Assembly (NCBI RefSeq): GCF_000972845.2 | Contig: NC_040018.1 | Location: 17,016,444 to 17,080,443, forward strand | Reading direction: 5' to 3' | Source of the DNA: Larimichthys crocea | Lineage: Eukaryota > Chordata > Actinopteri > Sciaenidae | DNA length: 64,000 nucleotides | Shown: one piece after another, positions 43,399-52,638 of the stretch | Position numbering within the stretch: the stretch's first letter is position 1 | Layout: every line of letters starts with the position of its first letter | Notes under the pieces: model-generated | Databases searched by the model: none | Seen by the model: the letters and a program-made list of their open reading frames with translations, nothing else | What the model was told of the DNA's origin: nothing | Made by a program: the position numbers and the translations under genes

Positions 43399-43489
43399 CT
43401 TCCTGTCACAGGGTGATGATGATGAGGTTGGCATGACTTTGGAGAATCTCAATGCCAGGGGACTTACCATTACCAGTGATGACCTGTAA
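11026..43489 (+). CDS. chs1: Chitin synthase (34 coding exons, 1,419 aa)
   Basis: This glycosyltransferase family 2 enzyme polymerises UDP-GlcNAc into chitin and extrudes it across the membrane. Exons joined in phase: 11026-11072, 26007-26142, 26987-27172, 27842-28043, 28845-29005, 29334-29409, 29877-29995, 30711-30888, 31002-31098, 31415-31511, 31786-31907, 32193-32288, 32562-32726, 32824-32971, 33703-33768, 33869-34044, 34242-34300, 34951-35151, 35781-35949, 36146-36261, 36913-37092, 37177-37281, 37478-37595, 37849-37930, 38013-38254, 38555-38655, 38764-38845, 39154-39307, 39538-39642, 39861-39971, 40496-40633, 40787-40866, 41124-41190, 43412-43489. All junctions are GT/AG and the total is 4,260 nt. 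Hallmarks are CATMWHE (about 486-492), LDGDTD (674-679), GEDRW (778-782), QRKRW (816-820) and SWGTRE (999-1004). About ten N-terminal membrane helices, a five-helix cluster after the catalytic core and two C-terminal helices match metazoan chitin synthases. Intron 1 contains an inverted copy of the gene's own 5' part. Confidence 0.93.
11697..12955. repeat. Long-armed inverted repeat (foldback-like element)
   Basis: Two arms of about 350-400 bp (about 11,697-12,110 and 12,590-12,955) are imperfect reverse complements around a 480-bp spacer. The outer ends read 'tgcatccttgttggttaaag' on the left and its complement on the right. No transposase frame is present. Such architecture fits a foldback or long-TIR non-autonomous DNA transposon inside chitin synthase intron 1. 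The open frame on the minus strand of the left arm (11,647-11,862) recurs only because the repeat recurs and is not a gene. Target duplications were not resolved. Confidence 0.7.
13497..13506. other. Assembly gap (10 N)
   Basis: Ten N follow a (TATACATA)n tract and immediately precede the inverted B block. It is a scaffold join, so adjacency of block A and inverted B is not demonstrated by sequence. Confidence 0.99.
13507..19650 (-). repeat. Inverted copy of block B (chitin synthase exons 2-6 region)
   Basis: It is the reverse complement of 23,760-29,847; coordinate pairs sum to about 43,350-43,450. The match runs right to the N gap: the first bases after the gap pair with 'attagtgaca' at 29,838-29,847, 30 bp before exon 7. 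Single-base insertions and deletions are scattered evenly through exons and introns, and some short stretches are rearranged. Confidence 0.92.
14029..17411 (-). pseudogene. Inverted, disrupted copy of chitin synthase exons 2-6
   Basis: Exon equivalents on the minus strand are 17279-17411 (exon 2, 133 nt instead of 136), 16244-16429 (exon 3, 186 nt), 15395-15595 (exon 4, 201 instead of 202), 14442-14597 (exon 5, 156 instead of 161) and 14029-14107 (exon 6, 79 instead of 76). Splice sites survive, but indels break the frame in most exons. Exon 3 keeps its length only because insertions and deletions balance. In its second half the reading differs from the intact exon (FPNFRVVFLNHCGG in place of FPNFLVFLKSLWRC). 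It cannot encode an enzyme because exons 7-34 are absent on this side. The indel pattern suits an unpolished alternative haplotype as well as a decayed duplicate. Confidence 0.85.
19651..20403. other. Unique segment x between the inverted blocks
   Basis: About 750 bp without a second copy in the window, ending in a (TA)n tract at about 20,368-20,402. Two overlapping open frames on the plus strand (19,699-20,001 and 19,751-19,981) lack family resemblance and splice support. On the minus strand x lies between the exon 1 and exon 2 equivalents, so it is probably the real intron 1 sequence missing between A and B in the forward orientation. Confidence 0.55.
22180..22287. repeat. (CT)n then (TA)n microsatellite private to the inverted A copy
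   Basis: A CT-rich tract of about 50 bp is followed by about 60 bp of AT alternation. The corresponding place in block A (about 11,630-11,650) has no such tract, so the two copies differ by more than point indels. Confidence 0.9.
23394..23690. repeat. Tandem pair of a 160-bp unit
   Basis: Two direct copies share 'tttatgtaaactatgcagac', 'accatgagcataagataacg' and 'taatcacccagacgcgcaag', separated by GT-rich sequence. Block A has one copy of this unit (about 10,345-10,465). Confidence 0.85.
23760..29847 (+). repeat. Block B of the inverted duplication (forward copy)
   Basis: It carries chitin synthase intron 1 (3' part) and intact exons 2-6. The block starts at a T-run next to the end of inverted A and ends 30 bp before exon 7. 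All exons here are in frame, unlike the inverted copy. Confidence 0.92.
26007..29995 (+). CDS. chs1: Chitin synthase exons 2-7: N-terminal membrane domain
   Basis: Residues 16-309. Hydrophobic helices visible in order: VAQYLVAAFVGIAVLTSAVI (exon 2), FYMLMLVFCLVFPNFLVFL (exon 3), LGTSVLVLVV, ISGGVCIVSAIL and IIFPVCSLILTVAG (exon 4), IYIGIGIFSSLLISFCWW (exon 5), and ISSILRIIVIGGVYVLYHW across the exon 6-7 junction. Exon phases are 2-0, 0-0, 0-1, 1-0, 0-1, 1-0, all consistent. Exons 2-6 lie in duplicated block B. Exon 7 (29877-29995) is the first exon outside the duplication. This multi-pass region precedes the catalytic domain in animal chitin synthases. Confidence 0.92.
30711..33768 (+). CDS. 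chs1: Chitin synthase exons 8-15: last N-terminal helices and start of the GT2 region
   Basis: Residues 310-632. Exon 8 has a further helix (GPTVLLLGLVLFLT) and the putative glycosylation site NIT. Exon 10 has WPFLMLALEGVCMWSGF. Exon 12 carries VIYLCATMWHET, a signature shared by animal chitin synthases at the start of the catalytic part. Exon 13 has FECHIYVDDAF. Exon 14 has the TPYGGRL and HLKDKSLIR motifs and ends in KKRWSQ, and exon 15 continues IMYLYYLLGW. These strings are standard landmarks of the family between the membrane domain and the UDP-sugar site. Confidence 0.93.
33869..36261 (+). CDS. chs1: Chitin synthase exons 16-20: catalytic core
   Basis: Residues 633-873. Exon 16 has TYILALDGDTDFQP, containing the aspartates that bind UDP and metal in GT2 enzymes. 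Exon 17 has the ACGRIHPTG loop. Exon 18 begins GPMVWYQKFEYAVGHW and contains CSPGCFSLFRG. Exon 19 has GEDRWLCTLLL (ED is the catalytic base motif) and NQRKRWGPST. QRKRW corresponds to the QRRRW product-binding signature with lysine in place of the middle arginine. Exon 20 opens the post-catalytic helix YILYQMFTVGSSILGPASV. Intron 17 holds a 348-bp open frame (34,357-34,704) with no splice support that I treat as chance. Confidence 0.95.
36520..36800. repeat. Repeat-like intronic insertion with a 14-bp hairpin
   Basis: The stretch is more GC-rich than its intron. It ends with GTGTTGTCTTTTTG (36,767-36,780), a four-base loop AATC, and the exact complement (36,785-36,798). The internal sequence ('ccgctggtgctgaaacagac', 'ccactgaaatgaatagaa') has the flavour of a dispersed fish element, but ends and target duplications are not defined. 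Confidence 0.4.
36913..37595 (+). CDS. chs1: Chitin synthase exons 21-23: five-helix cluster and SWGTRE
   Basis: Residues 873-1007. Helices: ISIIVASVPPVFYIILCFI, ITIAAIMSILYAFLMTASFF, GLFLISMSVMYLVTALL and MIIYGLMYFICIPSGYLLL; with the exon 20 helix they make the five-span cluster that follows QRRRW in animal enzymes and forms the chitin channel. Exon 23 ends with NMNDVSWGTRE, the conserved SWGTRE motif. A (GT)n/(TA)n/(CA)n tract lies in the intron at about 37,335-37,432. Confidence 0.94.
37849..43489 (+). CDS. chs1: Chitin synthase exons 24-34: cytosolic linker and C-terminal membrane pair
   Basis: Residues 1007-1419. Exon 25 (38013-38254) is a hydrophilic, threonine/glutamine- and lysine-rich linker. 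Exon 26 has an acidic run (SDMSDDDDDSRIDELEKM). Exons 27-30 are charged and helical (KKLTYANMKRNLQEQI, FWNKLIDRYLEP). Exons 31 and 32 supply two last membrane helices (FLYFIINVLWVVATFFLQ and LMFLLSFAVLLLIQFLAML). The final exon encodes GDDDEVGMTLENLNARGL then ITSDDL and a TAA stop at 43,487-43,489. The acidic and charged segments are probably regulatory, by inference. The last intron is 2.2 kb and could use an alternative last exon at 41,656. Confidence 0.9.
41191..43411 (+). other. Chitin synthase last intron
   Basis: A 2.2-kb intron with no second gene. It contains a possible alternative terminal exon at 41,656, a G-run at about 42,555-42,563, AT-rich filler and a (GT)n tract at about 43,371-43,398 directly before the acceptor of the last exon. 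The minus-strand frame at 42,012-42,230 lacks support. Confidence 0.6.
41656..41670 (+). CDS. Possible alternative last exon of chitin synthase
   Basis: A strong acceptor ('ttttttttcaattgcag') is followed by GAA CAA GAC AAC TAA, in the phase left by exon 33 (phase 0). It would end the protein with KPKEE-EQDN in place of the 25-residue exon 34 tail. An ATTAAA signal follows at 41,682-41,687. This rests on splice and frame logic only. Confidence 0.3.
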   Translation, partial: EQDN

Positions 43490-44100
43490 TCAGAAACAAC
43501 CAACCATAATGGTGAAACACAATAACCAGACGACACTCGACATCCTCAGTGGCAATCAAACAGCTGGTGTCTCAACAATAAAGAGCAAGCATTCAAATAG
43601 TCCGTTTTTAACTTATAATGTACAAATAGACAGTCAGTCTTTGTAGACTGGTCATGGCATAACTGAAATCAATTATAAATGTTTTTAATGATCAAGTGTG
43701 CTCTTAAGACTTGTTATTCTCTTTGAAGTGTAATTGAATTTTCTTATCTAAATTTTAGGTCTGAAAGTAGAAGATTTTTAAATGCGATATTTGCACATTA
43801 AATATTGTGAGGAACATTTTATTGTGAAACTTTAAATATTTTAGACTTCGTTTCTGGTGTAATTTAGACACACGTGTTGCTTTTTTAATATTGTGTAAAC
43901 ATCAGTGTAATTATGTTTATGTATACCAACTGTAACATTGCACTTTACAAGTGTCTGATTTGATTAAATTGCTTGCTAGAAATAAGCCTTTTATACGTCA
44001 GTTGTATTTCAAAAGCTTACAAGGTCTGACTCATGACAGCAGCACATGTTCATCTTCTCATGCCACTGACTTGCTTTATATTTTGATTGGATACAATAAA
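43490..44100 (+). terminator. Chitin synthase 3' UTR with polyadenylation signals
   Basis: After the stop codon there are AATAAA hexamers at 43,577-43,582 and 44,095-44,100 on the plus strand. The distal one is the more likely main signal because AT-rich UTR-like sequence extends up to it. Confidence 0.6.
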
Positions 44101-45360
44101 AGACTTTAATAGAAAAGTTTTTATTCAACTATTTTGAAAAGGTGATTGAAAAAAAACAAGAAGAAGAGAGTACTAGCTATAAAAGTTACTAGTTAATAAA
44201 GTTTAATATAGCTTTTTTAATATTAACTTTAACTACATAACACACTTACACTGCACTACATTGGGCTACCTCTACAGTACTTTTCCTGGTTTTGCATGTG
44301 TGGTGAGGGTGAATAAGGGTTTATCAAGTAAAGGAAGACAGCTTAATTGTAGCAGTGTGACTTACTGTAATTGTCAAAATTTGTTCCCGGGTGTAATTAG
44401 TTGCTCTCCTTTGGTCCGGTGTACTCTTAACATTTTGTAGATTAAATTTAACAAAATTGGTGGTGATCTATTTATGCACTTGTGACTTTTATTCTTGAAG
44501 GGCAGCTAAAGTTGTCAAGCAGTTAACAGTGAAAATTATAGATTTGTACTTACATGCTGATTTTAGACCCCCTTAAAAAAGACAACACACAACCTGAGTT
44601 GACCTTTTTTTAATGAATAAGTCATTTCATTCAAATGAATGGAAGCAGTAGACACAGTTATTAAATAGAGGCAATTGCAAAGCAATCATCCAAAATATAT
44701 TTGGGGAGAGCAGTTTCAGCTGAGGTTAAGGCAGCAAACCAACACTGAGTACAACTGTAAAGGCTAAGCCCCATTTCATCACTGTTCTCTGTGGGTGCAG
44801 AGCAGGAACAATGCCTCCCACATGACAGTGTCTGAGGTACAATACATCATAACAGTGCTACAAAGTCGCCATATCAAGTAGCATGGTTAGAATGCTCTGC
44901 CTTCAATTGTGGACAAACGTCCAGAGCTGATTGCTGTCACTGTTCCCCAAACACCCAGTATAAAAAGAGTAACCTAGGACACGTTCAAACGTTCATGTTA
45001 TGTCATCACATGATGTTAAACTTTTATTACAGGTTGAGGTTTTTTCTATGCCTTTGAAGACATAGCAGCTGAATGATGTAACTCAGCTTATACAAACACA
45101 TAATTTCATGAGTTCTTAAAACCACAGGAAATGGAAATAAATCTAATTTCTCTGATAATATGTGATGTTCACTTTAATCTTACAAGGAAGAAAATTGTAA
45201 TTTAATGTACTGTATATAGAATATTTGAAGGGTTTCAATTCAGCTTGCATAATGATGATTTTTACAGCCACACATCAATCGCACTGACAGACAATAAAAA
45301 ATAAATCACTGCCAGCCGAGATGAGTGACAGTCCGTCATATCAGTCCGCAGGTTGGCACT
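44101..45360. other. Convergent intergenic region and DDX21 3' UTR
   Basis: No gene here. On the minus strand it holds the DDX21 3' UTR. TTTATT at 45,023-45,028 (AATAAA on the minus strand) is a plausible poly(A) signal about 335 bp after the stop. The rest is unique AT-rich sequence. Confidence 0.55.
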
Positions 45361-47197
45361 TCAATAATCAAAAGCTTGGCTGAAGCTGCGTTTCTGTCCT
45401 CCTCTGTTGCCCCCTCTGTTGTTGCCATAGCCGCCTCCGCTCCGGAAGCCGTTACTACGGCCACCGTTTCCCCCGAAATTTCTCCCTCTACCACCTCTGA
45501 AACCACCTCCCCTGTCACCACGGTTACCGTTGCCAAAGCCTCGGTCTCCACGGTTATTGAATTGCTTTTCTTCCAGCTCTGGGAGCTCTGTGGCTACAGT
45601 CAGTTGCCAACGGCGACCATCCTTCCAGTTCTCCTGTTGGGGGATCGAGTGGGGGGAAATGATGTTAGCAGGAATACCACAAAAAATATTTATAATTTAA
45701 TTTATTCATTTTCAGCCATCTAATCTTGAAAATACTATAAACAGTCTACCACACATCTTAAAAACAGATTGGAGTTTTCACTGTTGTTCTCACCTGAACT
45801 TCTTTGACTTTGTCAGCTGGGACATCAAAACAAACTCCCTGTAATGAACACAATAAGGGTGAGATGATGAGTGTTTCTGTCTCAGACTTTATGTACCTGC
45901 TCTTAGAATAAGTGCAACAACAAGTATAGTCACACCTACACAAAGGTTTCATACATTTACTTTTTGTTTACAGATGTTGTGCTGTTTCGTTGCTGTGGAT
46001 AATTAGTTGTGTGCTATGTCTAGTGGGGGGGTGGCAGCTGAATTTACATATAAACTGAACAATACTGTTTTTCAAAAATAAATTAGGAGGTCTACAACCA
46101 GGTTTCCTCATTTACATTTTAATTTGCCAAGTCTAGTACTTTCATCCAAGTGGGATCTAACAAGAGCAGGCTATTGGCTATCATTTGGACCTAATTATGT
46201 GTAGCCCACAACTCTGCTCAACTTTGTAATACCAAATCAAACATACTCTAGCCAGTACAGAGATTACTCAAACCTATTGATAACCTTAGCTAAGCTAATG
46301 AGCTAATAAGATAGTAAAAGTAGAATCTGACACACTTGACAACCCTCAAATTTAAAAAAGGGAAATGTAACATATATCTTTAAAACATTTACAAACAGAA
46401 GCTGTACCCCACATATGCACGTTTGTCTGTGTGTACATACTGTTTTGCCTTTAAGAAAGGTCATTCTGTGAATGTGGTTCTCAAACTGTTCTCCAAGCTG
46501 TTCTTTGATGGTTTTCCAGGCATAACCCAGATTATGCATCTCCTGAGAACACACCATCTGCATAGTGGTGTAACCCTGCAAAAACAGACAGACACAGCAA
46601 GTCATCACCTAAAAGCACCACACATGTATTAAAGAAACTAAATGGAGGACAAGAACCTCATCATGTGTAACAGGGATAACGTGTCAATTGGTTATAATGA
46701 CAATAAAAGCAAACTTACAGCATCAGAGTTGAGCAGTGACCTCTGCTCTAGACTTGTGGCTCCAGAAATATGGGCTAGGGCGGCAGCCAGTGCATCAACT
46801 GCTCCTCGTTCCTCAATCAGTTTCTCGGCTGATGCTCTGAAGTATCCGATAGCTGTGACTGGAACAGAGTCCAGAAACCTGAACACAATAAAGAAATAAA
46901 ATCATAATCTGACACTTGCTCGCCTTCTGCCAGGTAATTTGTTCAATCTTGAGAGGAATCATGGGTGCAGGCCTCTCAGGGCCACTGTTATGTAATGTCT
47001 ACCTAACCAAAAGGCTAAGTAATGATCTTAGGCCTCATTATTAATCAAATGATGTGGCTGACTGAGTCCAATGTTTCAAATATTCTTCGTTCCACTTGGC
47101 TCTCACTCTCCAGAATTACCTACCTGACAACATCCTTGCTTGAAGACTTGATGATATCATTGGCGGTGGGAACGCCAACTCGTCTGAATGTGATGCC
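45361..47197 (-). CDS. ddx21: DDX21 GUCT domain and RGG tail, exons 12-16
   Basis: Residues 528-755. Exon 12 has [14 protein letters not shown]. Exons 13-15 form the GUCT fold ([41 protein letters not shown]) that is diagnostic for the DDX21/DDX50 pair. Exon 16 continues [20 protein letters not shown] and then a glycine/arginine/asparagine-rich tail with several RGG and FRGG-like repeats used for RNA, including G-quadruplex, binding. The TGA stop is at 45,363-45,361. The plus-strand open frame across the tail (45,325-45,723) is a shadow of these GC-rich repeats. Confidence 0.94.
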
Positions 47198-50100
47198 CTA
47201 GAATAATACATAACAAAATGTATTTAGTTTGATGCTCAATATAAAAACATTTCAAGAAAGAGTCGCACACAGATTGCATAGAATGTCTGAAAGCCATTGT
47301 CAGGTAAATGCAATTTTAGATGTGATATGCGAGTATGCTGCAGGAGCACCATCTCCAACTCTGAAACACTCTCACCACTCTACTTCTCATTCTCCCCTTC
47401 CTTGAACACCTTCATGTTTATTTCCATGCCATGCAGCACAGAAGTGACTAAACATATTGTCTTTTGCACAGCTGCTTAAACAACTAAACTTATCACTCTG
47501 TTTTTGACAGTTTTTACAACAACAACAAAAAAAAGAGAGACATACTGCTTTGTTTTCTACGTAGCGCAGCTGGTCCTCTTCTTTTCTCTGGTAGAAACAG
47601 ATGCAGACTCCAGTCCTGCCTGCTCGGCCCGTACGTCCCGAACGGTGGATGTATGACTCCACATCCTGACACCAACCACAGAGACAGAAGCATTTTCAGA
47701 CAAAAGTGACAGGCTGCCCCTTAAGATCATAAACATCTACATTACAAAGAAATGGCATGTCCAATAAATGCAAAGATATGCTCATGTTACAACTGGCAAG
47801 ACATCACACCTTGGGTGGAGAACACTGGACCACCAGGTCGACTTCAGGGATGTCTAATCCACGGGCTGCAACATTGGTGGCAACTAGAACCTCAAAAGCC
47901 CCATTCCTGAATCCCTTCAGAGTAATCTCTCTCTGTTTCTGAGGAATATCACCATGGAGGGACTGGGCACTCTAAAACAAACAAAAATAAAACAAAATGA
48001 GAAATAACCACTCGATTTTAATTGCTTTGTTTTAGCCATGTCTTCTCATTTTTAATTATATCGTCATGACACATTAAACACACTGCAACAGTGAAAGTTT
48101 TCTGTCACAGCTCCCTAATCCTACAAAACTCTTGAGTGATTCTTATGAAATTATGTGATATACTAAATGTCCGCTGATCATTTTACAAACTGTTAGGTGC
48201 CTGTATGCATGACCAAGTGTGTGTGTCTACCTGTTTGATGGTCGTATTCATGGAAAGTTCGTTGGCATCTTTCTTTGTCTCACAGAACACGATGGTTCTG
48301 CCGTGGCTGCCGCTGTAAACCTGGATCACATCGCCCAGCACGGCTGTACGCTGTGACCAGTGGCACGCTATGGCCAGATGCTATAGAGCAAAGGATAGAC
48401 AGAGACAAAAAGATAACAGAGAGAGGGAGTGAGAGGAAAGACGTGTTCATTAATCCAGCTGGCAGACTTTAACTTATACCTAATTACAATTCCACTGGTG
48501 CTGACAATGATAAATACAGCAATTTTTTGTGCAAATGAGCTTGCTGGGCTTTCATGATGGAGATATATGTGATCGTATGTTAGTCACTTTTATTGTTCTA
48601 GTCACAGGCAACATGATCTGAGTCAAAGAACTAAGACAGCTGTAACATTTGTTAAAAATCCTTCACCTCTTGCACCTCTGCCAATTGATTCTCCCTCTCC
48701 CTCACAGAGAAACGCACTTACTTCCACAGTTGTTGCAGCTTTCTGGGTTTTCTTGCCAATAAGGTCAACATGTTTGCACTCTGGTTTCATGTATTTCTTG
48801 GCCACTTCGTACACCCAGGGGGGGCAAGTGGCCGAAAACAGAAGCGTCTGCGGGTTTGGGTCGGAGTCTGGAGAAAGGAATTTCACATATATGACCACAC
48901 TACACTGATTTATTGTACTCTAACATATATGTAGTATACAAAGCAAAATCCTAACACTTCAAATATAAATATTAATGCACATATACAGATATACTCTACG
49001 CTAAAAGACAAATACACACTTTACCTTTCCCATATGATGAAGCCAAAATCTCTTCAACTTGTTCTGCAAATCCCATGTCCAACATCTGGTCTACTTCATC
49101 GAGGACAACGTGTTTCAATTTAGACAGGTCGAGTTTATTGTTCTGGATGTGGTCTTTGATACGACCAGGGGTACCAACCAAAATATCGATACCGTTACGG
49201 ATAGCATCAACTAGACAGGAGGAAAGGAGTGGAGAGAGTTAATTAATTAAAAAGTTAACCTTGTAATACCATTGAATATAAAAGAATGTTATTACAAAGT
49301 TAATAACATTGTTACAACATTCTTAATGATAGGAATTATTACAGATGACCTCTATTAAGGATTTCTTTGTGTTTTTGGATAAGACTTACGCTGTGGGTTG
49401 TATGAGCTGCCTCCATAGAAACAGGAGATAGCGAGTTTCTTGATAATGTCTTTGAAGTCCTTAGCGACCTGGATAGCTAACTCTCTGGTTGGAGTTAACA
49501 CCAGGACCTACAGACAAACAGAAAATAGTCATACACAAACATACTCAAAGAGCAACTGACACCGAGACTCTGACTGATGCTAGTTTTCAGTCATAGGTGT
49601 GTATGTGTATGTGTGTGCACCTTGGGAGCCCGGCCTCTGGAGAGCTGCACTGAATCCTTCTGGAGCTTCTCCACCAAGGGGATGGCAAAGGAGAAAGTCT
49701 TTCCTGTTCCTGTTCGGGCTTGGGCAATTACGTCCTCTCCATCATATACAGGATTAAATGTCTTCACCTGAATGTCAAACAGGTAAGAGACTCCCCGAGC
49801 TGAGAAAGTCACAGAGGGAAAGAGGTGACAAGAGAGTGAGGGGGGAGTGGAATGACAGGATAGGGGGACACACAGAGGGTCAAAGGTAATTTGTTATTTA
49901 ACACACCCCGAAGTACCATGACAGCTCCAAATCCCACTGTGAAAATACATTTTCAGTACATACAGCCTATACAATAAATACAATTACAAGTTTCAAAAAA
50001 TGATCTCGCTACAATGAAATGTAGTTAATCTGCACTGTACATGAAAATATGAATAATTAGTTTAACCAAATAGTAAGCAAGAGTAGCAACATTCAATCGA

Positions 50101-52638
50101 CTGGTTGACTAATGGCACATAGCCAATGTTTAGTTTAGTGTGCAGAAATATTCAAATACAATTCACAAAAGTAACAATAATAAATAAAAACTAAACAAAT
50201 ATTATTATTATTATTATTATTATTATTAGTATTAATTAGTAAAGCACCGCTTCCTGATAACAGCATGACACTGTTGACAACTATGGATGACTTACATCTT
50301 CTAGCTTTAAAACTGAGCCAGGAGGGGAAATAGATTAAATAAATGTATGAGTGTATGTCAGATTACTCCTCAAAAGCAGACACAAAACGATGAGTAATCA
50401 CAAAAAAAAGCAGTTTTTTTAGACATAATAAATGTGTTAGAAATATGTTATGAAGTGTTCATAAACCATGCCAAAGCACGCAGTCTGAGGAACTTCGGGT
50501 TTCTTTTGCAGAGCCGTAAACATGTCACATGTTACGCATGTACCAGGACAACTGTGCTCTCAAGCTCCGGAGGTAAAAACTAAAAAAAGGTAAAAATATA
50601 ATAATGTTTACCTTTTAGTTTATCAATGGTGACTTGAGAGATCCTGAAGTTGGAGAAGGCTCCTTCCTTCTGCTCTGGTGTCTCCTCCTTAATAAAGAAA
50701 CAGAGTGAGTGTATGGAGGCGTTTGATCTTACCCTGCAGCTGACTTTGAAGACTATCTGTTCATGAAAACAACCCAAATGCCATTGGACACGTGTCTCAA
50801 TTAAATATATTACTTAATTTTGCGTAACGTCACGTTTTACGTGATCAGTGCCTTGCTCAAGGGCACCTTGGCAGTGCCCAGGAGGTGAACTGGCACCTCT
50901 CCAGCTACCAGTCCACCTTCCATATTTAGTCCATGCAGGACTTGAGCCGGCCACCCTCCGGTTCCCAAGCCAAGTCCCTATGGACTGAGCTACTGCCGCC
51001 CCCAAAGACAAGTCCAATGAAAATTCTGAGCTTAGTAATATAGTCTAATTATCAGAGTCATCATACAAGTACTTTACACAATCAGTGAGCTGTACCGTTT
51101 CTTTTTCACTGTCGCTTGCCGAGTCTTCACTTGATTGGGCTGGTGTCTGGATGGGTGTCTGAACAGGGGTGTTTGGGGTGGAATGTCCGTTGATTGCTTC
51201 CTCTGCTACTGCTTTCTTTTGCTTCTTTTTTTTTCTCTAAAATCCAAGATAAAAGTCGAGTCAGTGTTATACAAGGGCAGAGCTTGGGATGGGTCAGTAC
51301 AACCTTAAACCAGATTTTGTGGGAAATTAACCCAGCTGGTAACTAACAGCACAGCACTTACCTCTGAGTCTCCCTCAGTGTTCTTCTTCTTCTTCTTCGG
51401 TGTTTCGATGCCATTACTGTTGCCATTTATGTCTGTGGCCTCGTCTACGTGGTTATTCACTTGGTCCGCTTCCAGCTTGTCTTTTTTCTTTTTCTTCTTT
51501 GGTGTTGGAGGTTCACAGTCTGGATCCTCCTGCTCTTCCTGGTCCTCCAACTGCTTCTTCTTTTTCAGCTTCTTGCCCTCCTTGATCTTGTTCTTTATTC
51601 ATTTTTAAACAGAAACAATAAAAGTCAAAGAAGTTAAACCAATTACTATGCAGTGACTTTTAAGAAAAAAAAGCAGAGGAATTACTATTTTGCCCCAATT
51701 TTGATTAATCAAGCATGGCGTGTGTTGACGTGATATAAAAACCATTTCTGTTGTTGTTGACCGTGAAGCTGCGTTCACACACAGTAAAAACTTGGTCTAA
51801 CTGTAACATCCAGTGTCCTGCAGATCATCATGAAGTTACTGATCTTTGCCACACCTTGCCAATATATTTATATATGACTGGACAAGAGGGTGAGCAACCA
51901 TAACAACCTGTTCATTTTACTTCTGTGACAGGTGGACAAGATTCATTTATTGGTTTAATTCTGACGTTGATAATAAAGTTTTTGCCGGGTTGTCTACATT
52001 TATATTTGCTGCCTTAAAAACACAGTAAGAGCACACGGGGAGAAGTATTCTGGACTTTGTAGTTTTACCACAGCATGATGACGTACTCCTTATGACCTCT
52101 CCTTGACATCGTGAAGTTTTCCATGGATGTCTTGTTTTTTTTTTTTGAGTATTCGTCCGTACCCACAGTACAGGTACACACAGTACTTTACAGGCCTCCA
52201 CGTGGAAAGCCTTTAAATCCATGTGATCTACACATCGCGCATGCGCAGACCACGTGATCTTTTAGCTATGCTAAGTGGTTACGTTAACAACGTGCGCTAA
52301 CAGTATCTCAGCAGTAGACCACATTCACGTTTTAAATCGATTCCGCTGATACATAACAATCTATTACAATATATGACTAGTGTTACCGCTGTCCCCTTAA
52401 AATAAACACGTCTTACGTCGGTTTCCGTTTAACGAAAATCTAGCCTGCTAGCCGAGGTTAGCACCTTCAGCCACATGTTGTCAAACATAAGGCAGCCGGG
52501 GCAGGACGTCGACTGGCTACGGGCATTACTTCGTCTGTCCACGGCGACACGACCCACTCTGCTCACCTTCAGGGTTTTTGTGTCCACAACTTCGTCCATG
52601 ACTTGATCTTCGGTTTCAAAGATGACTTTTGACGGCAT
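45361..52638 (-). CDS. ddx21: Nucleolar DEAD-box RNA helicase 2 (DDX21), 16 exons, 755 aa
   Basis: An ATP-dependent RNA helicase of the nucleolus that supports rRNA processing and links Pol I and Pol II transcription. Exons 5' to 3' on the minus strand: 52638-52567, 51592-51362, 51236-51096, 50687-50612, 49799-49621, 49507-49390, 49210-49025, 48867-48722, 48380-48231, 47971-47810, 47665-47546, 47197-47124, 46878-46719, 46575-46441, 45838-45794, 45633-45361. All have GT/AG borders and matching phases; total 2,268 nt. The order is a lysine-rich N-terminus, helicase motifs ARTGTGKT (about 201-208), PTRELA, TPGR, DEVD (310-313), SAT (346-348) and [11 protein letters not shown] (from 494), a GUCT domain, and an RGG-rich tail ending [16 protein letters not shown] instead of DEAD, with GUCT, separates DDX21/DDX50 from other DEAD-box proteins. 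The RGG tail and GQKRSFS ending favour DDX21. Length is close to the human protein (783 aa). Confidence 0.95.
47546..50687 (-). CDS. ddx21: DDX21 helicase core exons 4-11
   Basis: Residues 149-527. Exon 4 has [13 protein letters not shown], the start of the helicase region with the Q-motif. Exon 5 has [17 protein letters not shown] (motif I). Exon 6 has [14 protein letters not shown] (Ia). Exon 7 has [12 protein letters not shown] (Ib) and [14 protein letters not shown] (II). Exon 8 has [12 protein letters not shown] (III). Exon 9 has [10 protein letters not shown] (IV). Exon 10 has [20 protein letters not shown] (V). Exon 11 has [15 protein letters not shown] (VI). All catalytic motifs are intact with no internal stop. 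Confidence 0.95.
50846..51003 (-). mobile_element. tRNA-derived SINE fragment in a DDX21 intron
   Basis: On the minus strand the sequence begins 'gggggcggcagtagctcagt', giving a tRNA-like A box (TAGCTCAGTCCATAGGGAC), followed about 35 bp later by a B-box-like GGCTCAAGTCC. It continues with the 'ggtgccagttcacctcctgg' and 'gcccttgagcaaggcact' wording of the common perciform SINE. It lies in DDX21 intron 3, same strand as the gene, and has lost its 3' end. Confidence 0.8.
51096..52638 (-). CDS. ddx21: DDX21 N-terminal exons 1-3 (lysine-rich tail)
   Basis: Residues 1-148. Exon 1 (52638-52567) starts [18 protein letters not shown] and ends TKTLK at a gtgagc donor. The ATG lies in a GC-rich, CpG-containing setting. 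Exon 2 (51592-51362) has runs such as [10 protein letters not shown] and TPKKKKKN, and exon 3 has [22 protein letters not shown] and a serine/glutamate cluster [12 protein letters not shown] typical of nucleolar proteins. The exon 2 acceptor ('ttaaaaatgaataaag') is weak but is the only site that keeps the frame. These lysine repeats probably act in nucleolar targeting and RNA contact. Confidence 0.85.

Noticed and set aside
45325..45723. 132-codon plus-strand frame rich in Ser/Thr/Ala
   Set aside because: It is the complement of the DDX21 RGG-tail codons and the adjoining intron.
51378..51637. Poly-phenylalanine/serine plus-strand frames
   Set aside because: They are the complement of the AAG-rich lysine repeats in DDX21 exon 2.
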